NCBI RefSeq assembly: GCF_018687695.1
Contig: NZ_CP061303.1
Location: forward strand, 1,054,001-1,118,000
Length of the DNA stretch: 64,000 bases
Reading direction: 5' to 3'
DNA from: Polynucleobacter sp. MG-6-Vaara-E2
GTDB taxonomy: Bacteria > Pseudomonadota > Gammaproteobacteria > Burkholderiales > Burkholderiaceae
Shown here one piece after another: positions 15,982-24,729 of the stretch; the stretch's first letter is position 1, and each line of letters begins with the position of its first letter. The notes below the pieces were generated by a model. The model was not told the DNA's origin. It made no database searches and saw nothing but the letters and a program-made list of their open reading frames with translations. A program made the translations under genes and the position numbers.

Positions 15982-16763
15982 ATTGCCTGTATCTGGCCGC
16001 CATCAATTCTCATGACAGTGCCAGTAATAAAAGAAGCATTTTGACTTGCTAAAAACGCAGCTGCATCGCCATACTCTTTAGGGTCGCCATAGCGACCCAT
16101 TGGAATTTGGCGCAAGCTGGCCTTCACCACCTCTTCATAACTTGTACCTTCGCGTTTCGCTCTCGCTTCATCCAATTGGCGAAGGCGATCAGTTGCTACC
16201 CTGCCCGGCATGATGACATTCACAGTAATGCCCTCGCTTGCTACTTCTGAAGCCAGAGTCTTAGACCAGCCCAATAAGGCGGCACGTAAAGTATTGGAGA
16301 TCGCCAAATTCTTAATCGGGGCAATCGCACCTGATGTGGTGCTGGTAATGATGCGACCCCATTTACGTTGACGCATACCAGGTAGAACACGATCAGTAAT
16401 GGCAATCAAGGACAAGACCATATCGTTAAAGCTTTTCTGCCAAAGTGCAGGATCCTGACCAGCGGCGGGAGTTGGCGGAGGGCCGCCAGTGTTATTAATC
16501 AGAATATCAATCGGACCAAGCTCATTTTCTACCTTAGTAACTAAGCCATCAATGACGGATGGGTCTGATAAGTCCCAGTTGAGCGCTAGAGCAACACCGC
16601 CAGCAGCCTGAATCAATTCGACTGACTTTTGCAATCCCTCCGGGCTACGACCAGTCACAGCGACTTTAACGCCCTCGCGCGCAAGAGCCACTGCCATTGC
16701 CTGACCTAAGCCACGGCTTGATGCCATGACTAATGCAACTTTTCCTTTAATCCCTAAATCCAT
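15978..16763 (-). CDS. SDR family oxidoreductase
   Basis: Short-chain dehydrogenase/reductase, 261 aa. The NAD(P)-binding motif appears as VMASSRGLGQAMAVALAREG (residues about 11-30; the usual TGxxxGIG is replaced by ASSRGLG), followed by LINNTGGPPP (NNAG-like). The catalytic region has STTSGAIAP with Ser but the position of the usual YxxxK is ISNTLRAALLGWSK, where Tyr is replaced, so classic catalysis is doubtful. The C-terminal INVIMPGRVATDR and ITGTVMRIDGG are typical. The substrate is unknown. Its stop overlaps the start of the permease gene. Confidence 0.85.
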   Translation of the reverse strand: MDLGIKGKVALVMASSRGLGQAMAVALAREGVKVAVTGRSPEGLQKSVELIQAAGGVALALNWDLSDPSVIDGLVTKVENELGPIDILINNTGGPPPTPAAGQDPALWQKSFNDMVLSLIAITDRVLPGMRQRKWGRIITSTTSGAIAPIKNLAISNTLRAALLGWSKTLASEVASEGITVNVIMPGRVATDRLRQLDEARAKREGTSYEEVVKASLRQIPMGRYGDPKEYGDAAAFLASQNASFITGTVMRIDGGQIQAI

Positions 16764-16823
16764 TTTGTCCCCACTATTGTTTTATTTATGACAACTTATT
16801 CGTATCGGTAATGCTAAAGCAAT

Positions 16824-17813
16824 TTAATCCAGAACCAATTTTTGCTTAGCAACGACTTCTTTGTAAACCGTGTACTCGGCTTTAATTTCTTTCGCAAAAG
16901 CATCTGGCCCATTTACATTAATGAGGGAGCCAGTATCTTCGATGCGTTTTTTCACGGCAGGGTCGTTGACCACCACTTTCAGTGCGGCGTAATACTTGTC
17001 CACCACATCCTTAGGCAAGCCTGCAGGCCCCAGGAAACCGTAATAGGCCATGCGGTTGACCGGTGCAAGACCAACCTCAGAAAAAGTTGGTACGTTTGGC
17101 AACTGCGCTAGGCGTTTAGGCGCCGCTATGACAATGGGAACTAGCTTGCCATCCTTAATAAACGGCAAAGAGGAAGGTAAGTTATCAAAAATCATCGACA
17201 CTTGACCACCCACGGTATCCGCTAAAGCAGGACCTGCGCCACGGTAAGGAATATGAACAATGAATACGCCCGTCAGGCTTTTAAAGAGCTCAGTTTGAAG
17301 GTGGCCAATACCGCCTGTTCCAGAGCTTGAGTAGGAATACTTACCGGGGTTCGCTTTTAAGACCTGCATAAAAGTTTTGAAATCTTTTGCTGGAAATGCT
17401 GGATTTACTGCAATGATGTTCGGTGTTGCAGCAATATTACTAATGGCTGTGAAATCCGCAATCGGGTCGTAGCCAATCTTCGGATTGATTGCGGGATTGG
17501 CCGCAGTGGTTGATACCGTTGCCATGCCAATGGTGTAACCATCTTTTGGCGCCCTCATTACCTCAAGCGCACCGACTGATCCACCACCCCCTGCCTTGTT
17601 CTCAACAATCACCGGCTGGCCTAGTTGACGACCTAAAGCATCCCCAACAGCGCGGGCAATGATGTCAGTACTACCGCCCGGAGCAAAGGGAACGATTAGG
17701 CGGATAGGCTTGTTTGGAAAACTTTGAGCATGGGTAACTGAACACAAAATCAGACTAGTAAATAATGTTGCGAATGCGCTTTGTAACTTAGTTCTCATAA
17801 CAATCCATTTCAT
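16824..17813 (-). CDS. Bug/TctC-type periplasmic substrate-binding protein
   Basis: Tripartite tricarboxylate transporter receptor family, 329 aa from the chosen start. A signal peptide precedes SFPNKPIRLIVPFAPGGSTD, the family hallmark, then GGSVGALEVMRAPKDGYTIG and the second hallmark IPYRGAGPALADTVGGQVSM. The frame is open back to 17873, but that overlaps the preceding lipoprotein gene; the ATG at 17813 lies 4 bases after that stop, and an ATG at 17798 (MRTKLQSAFATLF) would give a shorter signal. No tctA/tctB membrane genes are nearby. The ligand is unknown; such proteins bind organic acids. Confidence 0.88.
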   Translation of the reverse strand: MKWIVMRTKLQSAFATLFTSLILCSVTHAQSFPNKPIRLIVPFAPGGSTDIIARAVGDALGRQLGQPVIVENKAGGGGSVGALEVMRAPKDGYTIGMATVSTTAANPAINPKIGYDPIADFTAISNIAATPNIIAVNPAFPAKDFKTFMQVLKANPGKYSYSSSGTGGIGHLQTELFKSLTGVFIVHIPYRGAGPALADTVGGQVSMIFDNLPSSLPFIKDGKLVPIVIAAPKRLAQLPNVPTFSEVGLAPVNRMAYYGFLGPAGLPKDVVDKYYAALKVVVNDPAVKKRIEDTGSLINVNGPDAFAKEIKAEYTVYKEVVAKQKLVLD

Positions 17814-17817
17814 ATAA

Positions 17818-18444
17818 TCACTGCCCCATAGGCTTAGGTAAATTGCCAGCATATTGATAAAGCTGCTCTTCATATTGCTTCAAGATTTCAGCAAGGGCTT
17901 GCTGCTGACCCAACACAAGCGCCTCAGGAGTATTGTCTTTAAGAGCAATACGCTTGGTATAACGGTTTGCACCAATTAAGGGATTGCCTTTGCCGGCGTT
18001 AGTGACTGTAAGGAAGAATTCAACACTGACAACCGCCTCAGGCTTGACGCGATAGTCACCATAAAACTCATTCACGGTAGCTTGCAATGTGTAATAGGAG
18101 AAAAAGCTGGAATTCAGCCCCACGGTTGCCGCAAAGATTCCGGCCTTATTCAGCCAATCACGCTCTGAGTTAGCAATCATCTCTGATGGGATGGCGGCAT
18201 AGACGTTATAAAAATCTTTTTCATAACGCTGATCGGAGATACGGTAAACCAAAGACTTACCGTCAAATGGTGGGGCTACGCTTACCGACCCAACCTTCAG
18301 CCAAAAGTCTGAACGCAATTTAAGAGGCGCGCCAGTGCGCTCGGGTACAACCATCCAACTAGCAGGCGTAACGGGCGCACGAGATGGAAGGGAGCACGCC
18401 ATCAGGGCGCTAGCGAATGCAAAAGAAAGTAAATATTTAATCAT
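17818..18444 (-). CDS. ABC-type transport auxiliary lipoprotein (PqiC/MCE-associated)
   Basis: 208 aa lipoprotein with signal and lipobox SALMACS (Cys about residue 17), followed by a domain with SVSVAPPFDGKSLVYRISDQ and a C-terminal helix (EALVLGQQQALAEILKQYEE). This matches the outer-membrane-facing lipoproteins that accompany MCE transporters. It overlaps the mlaD-like gene by 4 bases, so it belongs to the same transport complex, probably at the outer-membrane end. Confidence 0.85.
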   Translation of the reverse strand: MIKYLLSFAFASALMACSLPSRAPVTPASWMVVPERTGAPLKLRSDFWLKVGSVSVAPPFDGKSLVYRISDQRYEKDFYNVYAAIPSEMIANSERDWLNKAGIFAATVGLNSSFFSYYTLQATVNEFYGDYRVKPEAVVSVEFFLTVTNAGKGNPLIGANRYTKRIALKDNTPEALVLGQQQALAEILKQYEEQLYQYAGNLPKPMGQ

Positions 18445-19373
18445 TTAGCGGCTCCTGGTTGCGCTTGAGAGCCTTGCATTGGAGGTGTAATTTTTGGGGG
18501 TGGCTCGCCCCAAATTAAACTGGATGGCGATTGACTAGCAATGCGACTAAATTCATTCAGCTGTTCGCTAGTCTGCTTAAGATTCTCAATGGTAAGCTGC
18601 GTATCACCCTGAATACTGGTAATGGTTTGACGCAAGGCAACCATAGAGCCAACCAATTCCCGCATTAGGATATTGAGCTCTTCCTTATCAGTGACTTTTG
18701 CAATCCGCTCCATGATGATGTTCATCTCTTTCACAGATCGAATTAGTCCCTCATTGTCTTTTCCATCGCCAGCCATGAGCGTGTTGAGATTACCCAACAG
18801 TGCATCAAACTTTTTCTGAGTGCCGTCAATGTTGACTTGATTTAATCCATCAATCAACTTTTGAACGCCTTCAATAATTTGATCTGCTTGATTTGGTAAA
18901 GAAGGAATGACAGGATATTTTGATTTCCACCCATATGGCAATGGTGGGTAAGAGTCTGCAACTGGCGTGAAGTTGAACTCTATATAGTTCACCCCAGTAA
19001 TACCCTGCGACTTAACCTGAGCACGCAAATTATTCTTCACAAACTCTTTAATCAGGTCTTCGTTAACGGTTTCACCAAGAATCTGCATGCGAACCACTAC
19101 GTACTGATGGCGATCATGAAACGGCACATCCTGCTCATAAATATCGCCAGATAATCCAATATCAGTTACTTGACCGATCTTCACGCCTCTGAATCTGACA
19201 GCAGCGCCAGTATCTAGGCCGGTAACCGACTGCTTGATATAGGTCTCGATCATGAAGGATTTTTTAAATAATTGGCCAGAACCAAAAATCAATATCACCG
19301 TTATGAGCACACCGATAGCGGCTAGCACAAAAACGCCAAGGCGGAAATAGTTAGGGTTGGAGTTATTACTCAT
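18441..19373 (-). CDS. MCE family protein (MlaD-like)
   Basis: 310 aa, one N-terminal membrane span (about residues 10-30), then an MCE domain (FMIETYIKQSVTGLDTGAAV, RFRGVKIGQVTDIGL, about 37-110) and a long helical C-terminal region (about 160-290) with a Pro-rich end. MCE proteins form a hexameric ring or tube that carries phospholipids across the periplasm. It overlaps the ATPase gene upstream (ATGA type) and the lipoprotein gene downstream. Confidence 0.92.
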   Translation of the reverse strand: MSNNSNPNYFRLGVFVLAAIGVLITVILIFGSGQLFKKSFMIETYIKQSVTGLDTGAAVRFRGVKIGQVTDIGLSGDIYEQDVPFHDRHQYVVVRMQILGETVNEDLIKEFVKNNLRAQVKSQGITGVNYIEFNFTPVADSYPPLPYGWKSKYPVIPSLPNQADQIIEGVQKLIDGLNQVNIDGTQKKFDALLGNLNTLMAGDGKDNEGLIRSVKEMNIIMERIAKVTDKEELNILMRELVGSMVALRQTITSIQGDTQLTIENLKQTSEQLNEFSRIASQSPSSLIWGEPPPKITPPMQGSQAQPGAAK

Positions 19374-20155
19374 ACTGCGTCCTTAGTCGTAATGCGATTA
19401 AAGAATTGGCGCACCCTGGGATCGGTGCTGGTATCTCTTAAAACTCTAGGATCACCTTCTGCAATGATTCCTTTGGCGGCTTTATCTAACATGATCACCT
19501 TATCTGCAATGGTGTAGATGCTGGCTAACTCGTGCGAAACAATCACAAAAGTAATGCCTAAGTTTTTGGATAGATCAAGAATGGTTTGATCTAAATCTGC
19601 TGAAGTAATTGGATCTAGGCCAGCCGAAGGCTCATCCAAGAACAAGATCTTTGGATCTAGTGCCATTGCTCTAGCAATTGCTGCACGCTTTTGCATGCCA
19701 CCACTGATATCACTCGGCATATAGGTCTCGTAAGGCAATAAACCCACTAGATCAAGCTTACAACGTGCTAACAAGTTCATTTGGTCTTGCGTTAACTGGG
19801 TGTATTCCTGCATGAACAGAGTAATGTTGTCCAGCAAATTCATGGAACCAAATAGCGCTCCCTGCTGATACATAACGCCAAAGCTTGTCATAATTTTTTG
19901 GCGCTCAGCTCCCTGAGCCACAGTAATATTTTGACCCTCGATCAAGACATCTCCAGATAGAGGTTGGTACAAGCCAAAAATGTTTTTGAGAAGACTTGAT
20001 TTACCGCAACCCGAGCCGCCCAAGATAACAAAGATCTCACCGTTATTGACAGTGAAATTGAGATCCTTCATCAAAATATTAGAGCCATAGCCTACGGTCA
20101 AATTTTTGACCTCAATAGCGTATGGAGAGATAGGAGCGGTTACCGGCGTACTCAT
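19370..20155 (-). CDS. ABC transporter ATP-binding protein (MlaF-like)
   Basis: 261 aa ATPase of a phospholipid MCE transporter. Walker A is VILGGSGCGKSSLLKNIFG (about residues 44-62), the signature is DISGGMQKRAAIARAMALDP (the -SGGMQKR- form typical of MlaF), Walker B is ILFLDEPSAGLDP, and the H-loop is FVIVSHELASI. Its start shares a base with the stop of the permease gene, giving tight coupling. Confidence 0.94.
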   Translation of the reverse strand: MSTPVTAPISPYAIEVKNLTVGYGSNILMKDLNFTVNNGEIFVILGGSGCGKSSLLKNIFGLYQPLSGDVLIEGQNITVAQGAERQKIMTSFGVMYQQGALFGSMNLLDNITLFMQEYTQLTQDQMNLLARCKLDLVGLLPYETYMPSDISGGMQKRAAIARAMALDPKILFLDEPSAGLDPITSADLDQTILDLSKNLGITFVIVSHELASIYTIADKVIMLDKAAKGIIAEGDPRVLRDTSTDPRVRQFFNRITTKDAV

Positions 20156-21345
20156 CAGAAACCTGTTTTATAAGAAATGACAGCGAAGATACCATCGACC
20201 AAAACGATCATGACAATGCTACTCACGACTGCTCGCGTAGCTGAGATACCGACAGCTGCAGCTCCAGTACCTGTTTGCATACCTCGCAAGCAACCCATTG
20301 CAGAGACAACAACCCCAAACATCGTTGCCTTAACCAAACCTGAGATCACATCCTCAACACCGACAGCGCTAATCATGCCGTTATAAAAATTGATAAAAGG
20401 AATACCGTAAAGCAGCATGGTGATCATGGAGGCGACGATACTCACGATGTCAGCAAATAGTGTCAGGATGGGCGCCACCAAAATACCAGCGAGGACTCTT
20501 GGCACCACCAAGAAACGAATTGGACTCAAACCGCCAGTTACCAATGCATCAACCTCATTGTTCACAGTCATCGTGCCAATTTCAGCAGCAAAAGCTGCGG
20601 ATGATCTACCAGCGAGCAAGATGGCTGTAATTAAAGGACCCATCTCACGCACGATTCCCAAAGCTGCCAAGGGGCCAACAAAGGTTGTGGCCCCAAATTG
20701 CTTCATGCCAATGGCGGCCTGAAATGAGAGAATCACGCCAATCAAAAATGAAACTAGGCCAATGATGGGCAAGGCTGCAATACCCGCTTCTACAGCTGCA
20801 TTTACAAAGTCACCCCAGCGCACTTGTCTAATATGACGAATTGACCAAAATAAATCTGCGGCTAGATGGCCCGTAAAAGAAATGAGTCCACGCGCATCAT
20901 CCAGCAGGTTCTGCATAGCCATACCAGTACTAACCACAAAACTTCTTTTAGGCTTAACAACTGGTACTGGAAATAAATTCGAGATCGGATCAAATTCGTG
21001 CAGCAAAGGTTGATAGCGACTCTCAAGGCCCTGCAATTCAAATTTAGCTCCAGCCTTTTGCTGTGACTCTTGAACTCCGATTAAGAAGGCTATGCCTGCA
21101 CCATCTAATGAGGTGACCTGCGATGCATCAAAAACCAGCGAAGCATTTGGAAGAATGCTGGCGGGTATGTTTGCAAGCCAAGCATTTTGGGAATCCTTAA
21201 TCTGCGTCCACACTCCACCTAAGGTATAGACGTTAACCACACCACTAAGCGTGATCTTGGCGTGGGAGGCATCAATTTGCGACCAAACAGCAACTGGGGT
21301 ACTAGTTTTAGGGGAAACCGCAGAATTTGTCTCAGAAACGCTCAT
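20155..21345 (-). CDS. MlaE-type permease with N-terminal STAS domain
   Basis: 396 aa fusion. The N-terminal about 115 residues form a STAS domain (ASLVFDASQVTSLDGAGIAF). The rest is the MlaE permease: LPIIGLVSFLIGVILSFQAA, GRSSAAFAAEIGTMTVNNEV, VDALVTGGLSPIRFLVVPRV, MQTGTGAAAVGISATRAVV. In E. coli the STAS part (MlaB) is a separate protein; here it is fused, as in many betaproteobacteria. It is first gene of the lipid transport operon, likely supporting outer-membrane lipid asymmetry. Confidence 0.93.
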   Translation of the reverse strand: MSVSETNSAVSPKTSTPVAVWSQIDASHAKITLSGVVNVYTLGGVWTQIKDSQNAWLANIPASILPNASLVFDASQVTSLDGAGIAFLIGVQESQQKAGAKFELQGLESRYQPLLHEFDPISNLFPVPVVKPKRSFVVSTGMAMQNLLDDARGLISFTGHLAADLFWSIRHIRQVRWGDFVNAAVEAGIAALPIIGLVSFLIGVILSFQAAIGMKQFGATTFVGPLAALGIVREMGPLITAILLAGRSSAAFAAEIGTMTVNNEVDALVTGGLSPIRFLVVPRVLAGILVAPILTLFADIVSIVASMITMLLYGIPFINFYNGMISAVGVEDVISGLVKATMFGVVVSAMGCLRGMQTGTGAAAVGISATRAVVSSIVMIVLVDGIFAVISYKTGF

Positions 21346-21402
21346 AAATAGACTATAAGGGATCTCTGTAAAGCCTTTGTGAAATTTGCAAAAATGAAAA
21401 AA

Positions 21403-21426
21403 GGGCCTAGTTTTTTAACTAGGCCC
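21403..21426 (-). terminator. Terminator downstream of tRNA-Arg
   Basis: 10-bp perfect stem GGGCCTAGTT / AACTAGGCCC with a 4-base loop. On the minus strand it is followed by TTTTTTCATTTTT, so it ends the tRNA-Arg transcript and insulates the lipid transport operon from it. Confidence 0.88.
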
Positions 21427-21435
21427 TATATAGGA

Positions 21436-21512
21436 TGGTGCGGCTGGCAGGAATTGAACCCACGACCCCTTGGTTCGTAGCCAAGTACTCTATCCAGCTG
21501 AGCTACAGCCGC
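21436..21512 (-). tRNA. tRNA-Arg (anticodon ACG)
   Basis: 77-base cloverleaf with encoded CCA: acceptor GCGGCTG/CAGCCGC, D-arm TAGCTCAGCTGGATA, anticodon stem CTTGG/CCAAG with loop CTACGAA, T-arm GTGGGTTCAATTCCTGC. ACG (inosine-modified) reads CGN arginine codons. A strong terminator follows. Confidence 0.97.
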
Positions 21513-21530
21513 AACAGCCATAATTATGCC

Positions 21531-22031
21531 ATGGAAGAGAAGAACTACATCACCCCTGCTGGTCACGAGCGAATTAAAACTGAGCTATTACAGCTTCTAA
21601 ACCTTGATAGACCCGAGGTTGTAAAGGTGGTGCACTGGGCAGCGAGCAATGGTGATCGCTCAGAAAATGGGGACTATATCTACGGTAAAAAGCGTCTTCG
21701 GGAGATTGATCGGCGCATTCGCTTTCTGAATAAACGGCTCGAATTTGCCGTTGTGGTCAACAATTCTGCCCGAAAATCAGGCGACGCAGATACAGAGCAA
21801 ATCTTCTTTGGTGCAACTGTCACCTACTCTCCATTAGAGGGTAAGGATGTTGGAAAAGAGACGACCATTACTATCGTAGGTGTGGATGAGGTGGATTTAG
21901 AGAAGAATCACGTCAGTTGGGTATCGCCTATTGCCAAGGCACTGATCAAAGCAAGACTGGGTGACTGTGTCACGATCCAAACACCAACGGGGCCAACGGA
22001 AATTGAAATCCTAGACGTTCAGTATCTTTAA
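21531..22031 (+). CDS. greB: Transcription elongation factor GreB
   Basis: 166 aa. Acts on backtracked RNA polymerase by stimulating transcript cleavage through the secondary channel. N-terminal coiled coil with ITPAGHERIKTELLQLLNLD and NGDRSENGDYIYGKKRLREI, whose acidic tip matches GreB (the D-x-S-E-N-(G/A)-(D/E)-Y motif), then an FKBP-like C-terminal domain (VGKETTITIVGVDEV, SWVSPIAKALIKARLGD). The frame is open further upstream through the antisense of tRNA-Arg, so the ATG at 21531 is preferred. No ribosome site is visible before it; translation may be leaderless. Confidence 0.93.
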   Translation: MEEKNYITPAGHERIKTELLQLLNLDRPEVVKVVHWAASNGDRSENGDYIYGKKRLREIDRRIRFLNKRLEFAVVVNNSARKSGDADTEQIFFGATVTYSPLEGKDVGKETTITIVGVDEVDLEKNHVSWVSPIAKALIKARLGDCVTIQTPTGPTEIEILDVQYL

Positions 22032-22045
22032 AAAGTAGTCAGACT

Positions 22046-24466
22046 TTAGACTGCGCGAGTACGTGTGACTCGCATTACATCAGGATTAGTACGCAAGCTT
22101 CGCATCACCTTAGATAAGTGCAGACGATCATAGACTTGAATCGTGAAGCGAATGGTTACAGAGTCTTCCTTGAAACGATCTTCCATCGACACATTCATGA
22201 TGTTCGAATCTGCTGAAGTAACGCTACTAGCAACCCGCGCCAATACACCCTTACCTTGACGAGTATCAATCGCAAGATCAACTTCAAACTCACGGTTAAG
22301 CTCTTTGGCCCACTCCACTTCAACCCACTTATCGCTATCTTTTGACAACATTCTTATAGCTACTGGACAGTCATTGGTGTGGACGTGTAAACCCTCACCT
22401 TTACCAAGATAGCCAATAATGTTGTCGCCTGGAATTGGGTGGCAACATGATTGAAAGCTAATAGAATTACCTTCCCGACCATCAACCAATATCGCTTGAC
22501 GCTGGTGGTGATATTGATGTGCCTCTTGATTAGGAGCAACCCAATCAGCAGCACCAAGACGCATTTGTTCACCACCACCCTCATCGTCAATCAAGATTTT
22601 GAGACGAATCGCCAACTCTTGAGGTGAGCGGCGACCAAGGGCGATATTCACACAAGCTTCTTCACGTGTTTTGTCACCCGTCCAATGCATAAGCTTTTCC
22701 CAAATCTCCGGGGTAAGTAATGCGGCATCAACAGCCTGCTGGCGTAGACTATTAGCAAGCAGTCGCTCGCCTAATTGCAGTGATTCAGAATAATGCTTAG
22801 TTTTTAATGAATGTCGAATGGAGGCGCGCGCCTTACCTGTTCTAACAAAGGCTAACCAACCAGGATTGGGTTGTGAGTTGGCTGAGGTGACCACCTCAAT
22901 AATGTCACCGTTCTTGAGCTCGCTGCGCAAAGGCAATTGCAGGCCATTAATTTTTACCGCTACGCAGTTATTACCCAAATCGCTATGAATAGAATATGCA
23001 AAATCTAGGGCTGTTGCACCTCTTGGTAACGCACGAATTTGTCCGGTAGGTGTAAAGACATAAACAGCATCAGGGAACAGATCAATCTTGACGTGTTCTA
23101 AGAACTCTTGGGAGTCGCCGCTACTATCTTGAATATCAATCAAGGATTGCAACCATTGATGAGCACGATTTTGTACCTCGCTCATATCGGGTGAGCCATC
23201 CTTATAGGCCCAATGGGCAGCTACACCAGCCTCCGCTACGGCATGCATATCTGTTGTACGAATCTGAAACTCTACTGGCACACCAGATGGTCCCAATAAG
23301 GTTGTGTGTAAAGACTGGTAGCCATTTAATTTGGGAATGGCGATGTAATCCTTAAACTTGCCAGGCATCGGCTTAAAAAATGAGTGCAAGACGCCGAGTG
23401 CGCGATAGCATTCATCAATACTCCCAACCGTTACACGGAATGCATATACATCTAGCACTTGAGAAAAACTCACATGCTTAGAGCGCATCTTGTTATAGAT
23501 GCTGTAGAGGGTTTTCTCACGACCACGAAGATCTGCCTCGAGATTTGCTTTTGCAAAAGCCAGACGTGAGGCTTGCAAGATCTTCTCAACCATTTCTTTA
23601 CGATTGCCACGAGCCCGTTTAACGGCGCCTTCAATAACGCGAAAGCGCATGGGCATGGAATATCGAAAACTCAGGTCTTGTAAATCACGGTAGATCACGT
23701 TAAGACCAAGGCGATGCGCAATCGGCGCGTAGATCTCAATAGTTTCGGCGGCTACCCTGCGGCGCTTTTCCATCGGCACAGCGTCAAGCGTACGCATATT
23801 GTGCGTACGATCTGCTAGCTTGACCAGAATGACACGCACATCACGGGCCATGGCCATAAACATTTTGCGAAAGCTTTCTGCTTGCGCTTCTGCATGACTC
23901 TGAAACTCGAGCTTGTCGAGCTTCGTTAAGCCTTCAACCAGCTCTGCAACTTTGCTACCAAACTTTTCGACTAAGTCTGCTTTAGTACAACCTGTGTCCT
24001 CAATCACATCATGTAATAGTGCTGCCATGATCGATGGCGCATCTAAACGCCAAGTGGCACAAAGCTCTGCTACTGCAACTGGATGGGTAATGTAAGGCTC
24101 ACCACTATGACGGTACTGCCCTAAGTGGGCTGCATCTGAAAACTGGAAGGCTTTTTTGATCTGCGTTATTTCGTCAGGCTTGAGATAAGCCAATTTTGCA
24201 ATCAAACCTTCAATTGATACAACTTGATGCTTTAAAGGAAGGCTTGGGGCTGAAGTCGGCCCGAATAAATGGCGACTTGATTGCGCTAATAAAGTAGCAA
24301 TGATGGATTTTTTTCCATCCTGCTTTTTAAAACCGCCTGAGGTGTCTGAGGGTGTATCTAGTAGATCTGCTTGGAGATCATTTTTTACTGCACTCAAAGA
24401 GGTCTCCTTGGACGAGACCCCTCCTACTAATTCCGATGTCTTGGTCGATCCTAGAGGGAGCTCCAC
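22046..24466 (-). CDS. spoT: Bifunctional (p)ppGpp synthetase/hydrolase (RSH family)
   Basis: 806 aa stringent-response enzyme. Hydrolase HD domain at about residues 105-240 (YITHPVAVAE, LHDVIEDT intact), synthetase domain at about 300-410 (IYNKMRSKHVSFSQVLDVYA; FKDYIAIPKLNGYQSLHT), TGS domain (FTPTGQIRALPRGATALDFA), zinc-finger-like region with SCCHPIPGDNIIGYL, and a C-terminal ACT domain. Intact HD residues favour a bifunctional SpoT/Rel role. The start is GTG at 24466 with AGGAG 5 bases upstream, which adds an about 80-residue N-terminal extension. It lies 15 bases after rpoZ. Confidence 0.95.
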   Translation of the reverse strand: MELPLGSTKTSELVGGVSSKETSLSAVKNDLQADLLDTPSDTSGGFKKQDGKKSIIATLLAQSSRHLFGPTSAPSLPLKHQVVSIEGLIAKLAYLKPDEITQIKKAFQFSDAAHLGQYRHSGEPYITHPVAVAELCATWRLDAPSIMAALLHDVIEDTGCTKADLVEKFGSKVAELVEGLTKLDKLEFQSHAEAQAESFRKMFMAMARDVRVILVKLADRTHNMRTLDAVPMEKRRRVAAETIEIYAPIAHRLGLNVIYRDLQDLSFRYSMPMRFRVIEGAVKRARGNRKEMVEKILQASRLAFAKANLEADLRGREKTLYSIYNKMRSKHVSFSQVLDVYAFRVTVGSIDECYRALGVLHSFFKPMPGKFKDYIAIPKLNGYQSLHTTLLGPSGVPVEFQIRTTDMHAVAEAGVAAHWAYKDGSPDMSEVQNRAHQWLQSLIDIQDSSGDSQEFLEHVKIDLFPDAVYVFTPTGQIRALPRGATALDFAYSIHSDLGNNCVAVKINGLQLPLRSELKNGDIIEVVTSANSQPNPGWLAFVRTGKARASIRHSLKTKHYSESLQLGERLLANSLRQQAVDAALLTPEIWEKLMHWTGDKTREEACVNIALGRRSPQELAIRLKILIDDEGGGEQMRLGAADWVAPNQEAHQYHHQRQAILVDGREGNSISFQSCCHPIPGDNIIGYLGKGEGLHVHTNDCPVAIRMLSKDSDKWVEVEWAKELNREFEVDLAIDTRQGKGVLARVASSVTSADSNIMNVSMEDRFKEDSVTIRFTIQVYDRLHLSKVMRSLRTNPDVMRVTRTRAV

Positions 24467-24481
24467 ACCGGAACTCCTAAA

Positions 24482-24685
24482 TTACAAAGGTACTTTGGTC
24501 AACATATCACGGTCAGTCACACCAGCGGCTACTTCGCGCAATGCAACAACCGTAGCTTTGTCTCGGGACTCAACACGTGGGGAGTGACCTTGAACCAATT
24601 GACGCGCACGATATGTCGCAGCCAGCACTAGTTCAAAACGATTTGGAATGGTTTTAAGGCAATCTTCTACAGTAATACGGGCCAT
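24482..24685 (-). CDS. rpoZ: RNA polymerase omega subunit
   Basis: 67 aa. Assists beta-prime folding and, in many bacteria, contributes to ppGpp sensing. The sequence MARITVEDCLKTIPNRFELV and AATYRARQL is the family signature. The order gmk-rpoZ-spoT on one strand is conserved in proteobacteria. Confidence 0.96.
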   Translation of the reverse strand: MARITVEDCLKTIPNRFELVLAATYRARQLVQGHSPRVESRDKATVVALREVAAGVTDRDMLTKVPL

Positions 24686-24729
24686 GCTGAACTCACTTAA
24701 TTTAGCTTCAATACCTATAGGATAACTGA

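Noticed and set aside
16824..17873. Longer start (17873) for the Bug protein
   Set aside because: Would overlap the lipoprotein gene by 56 bases and place non-signal residues before the signal peptide; ATG at 17813 fits better.
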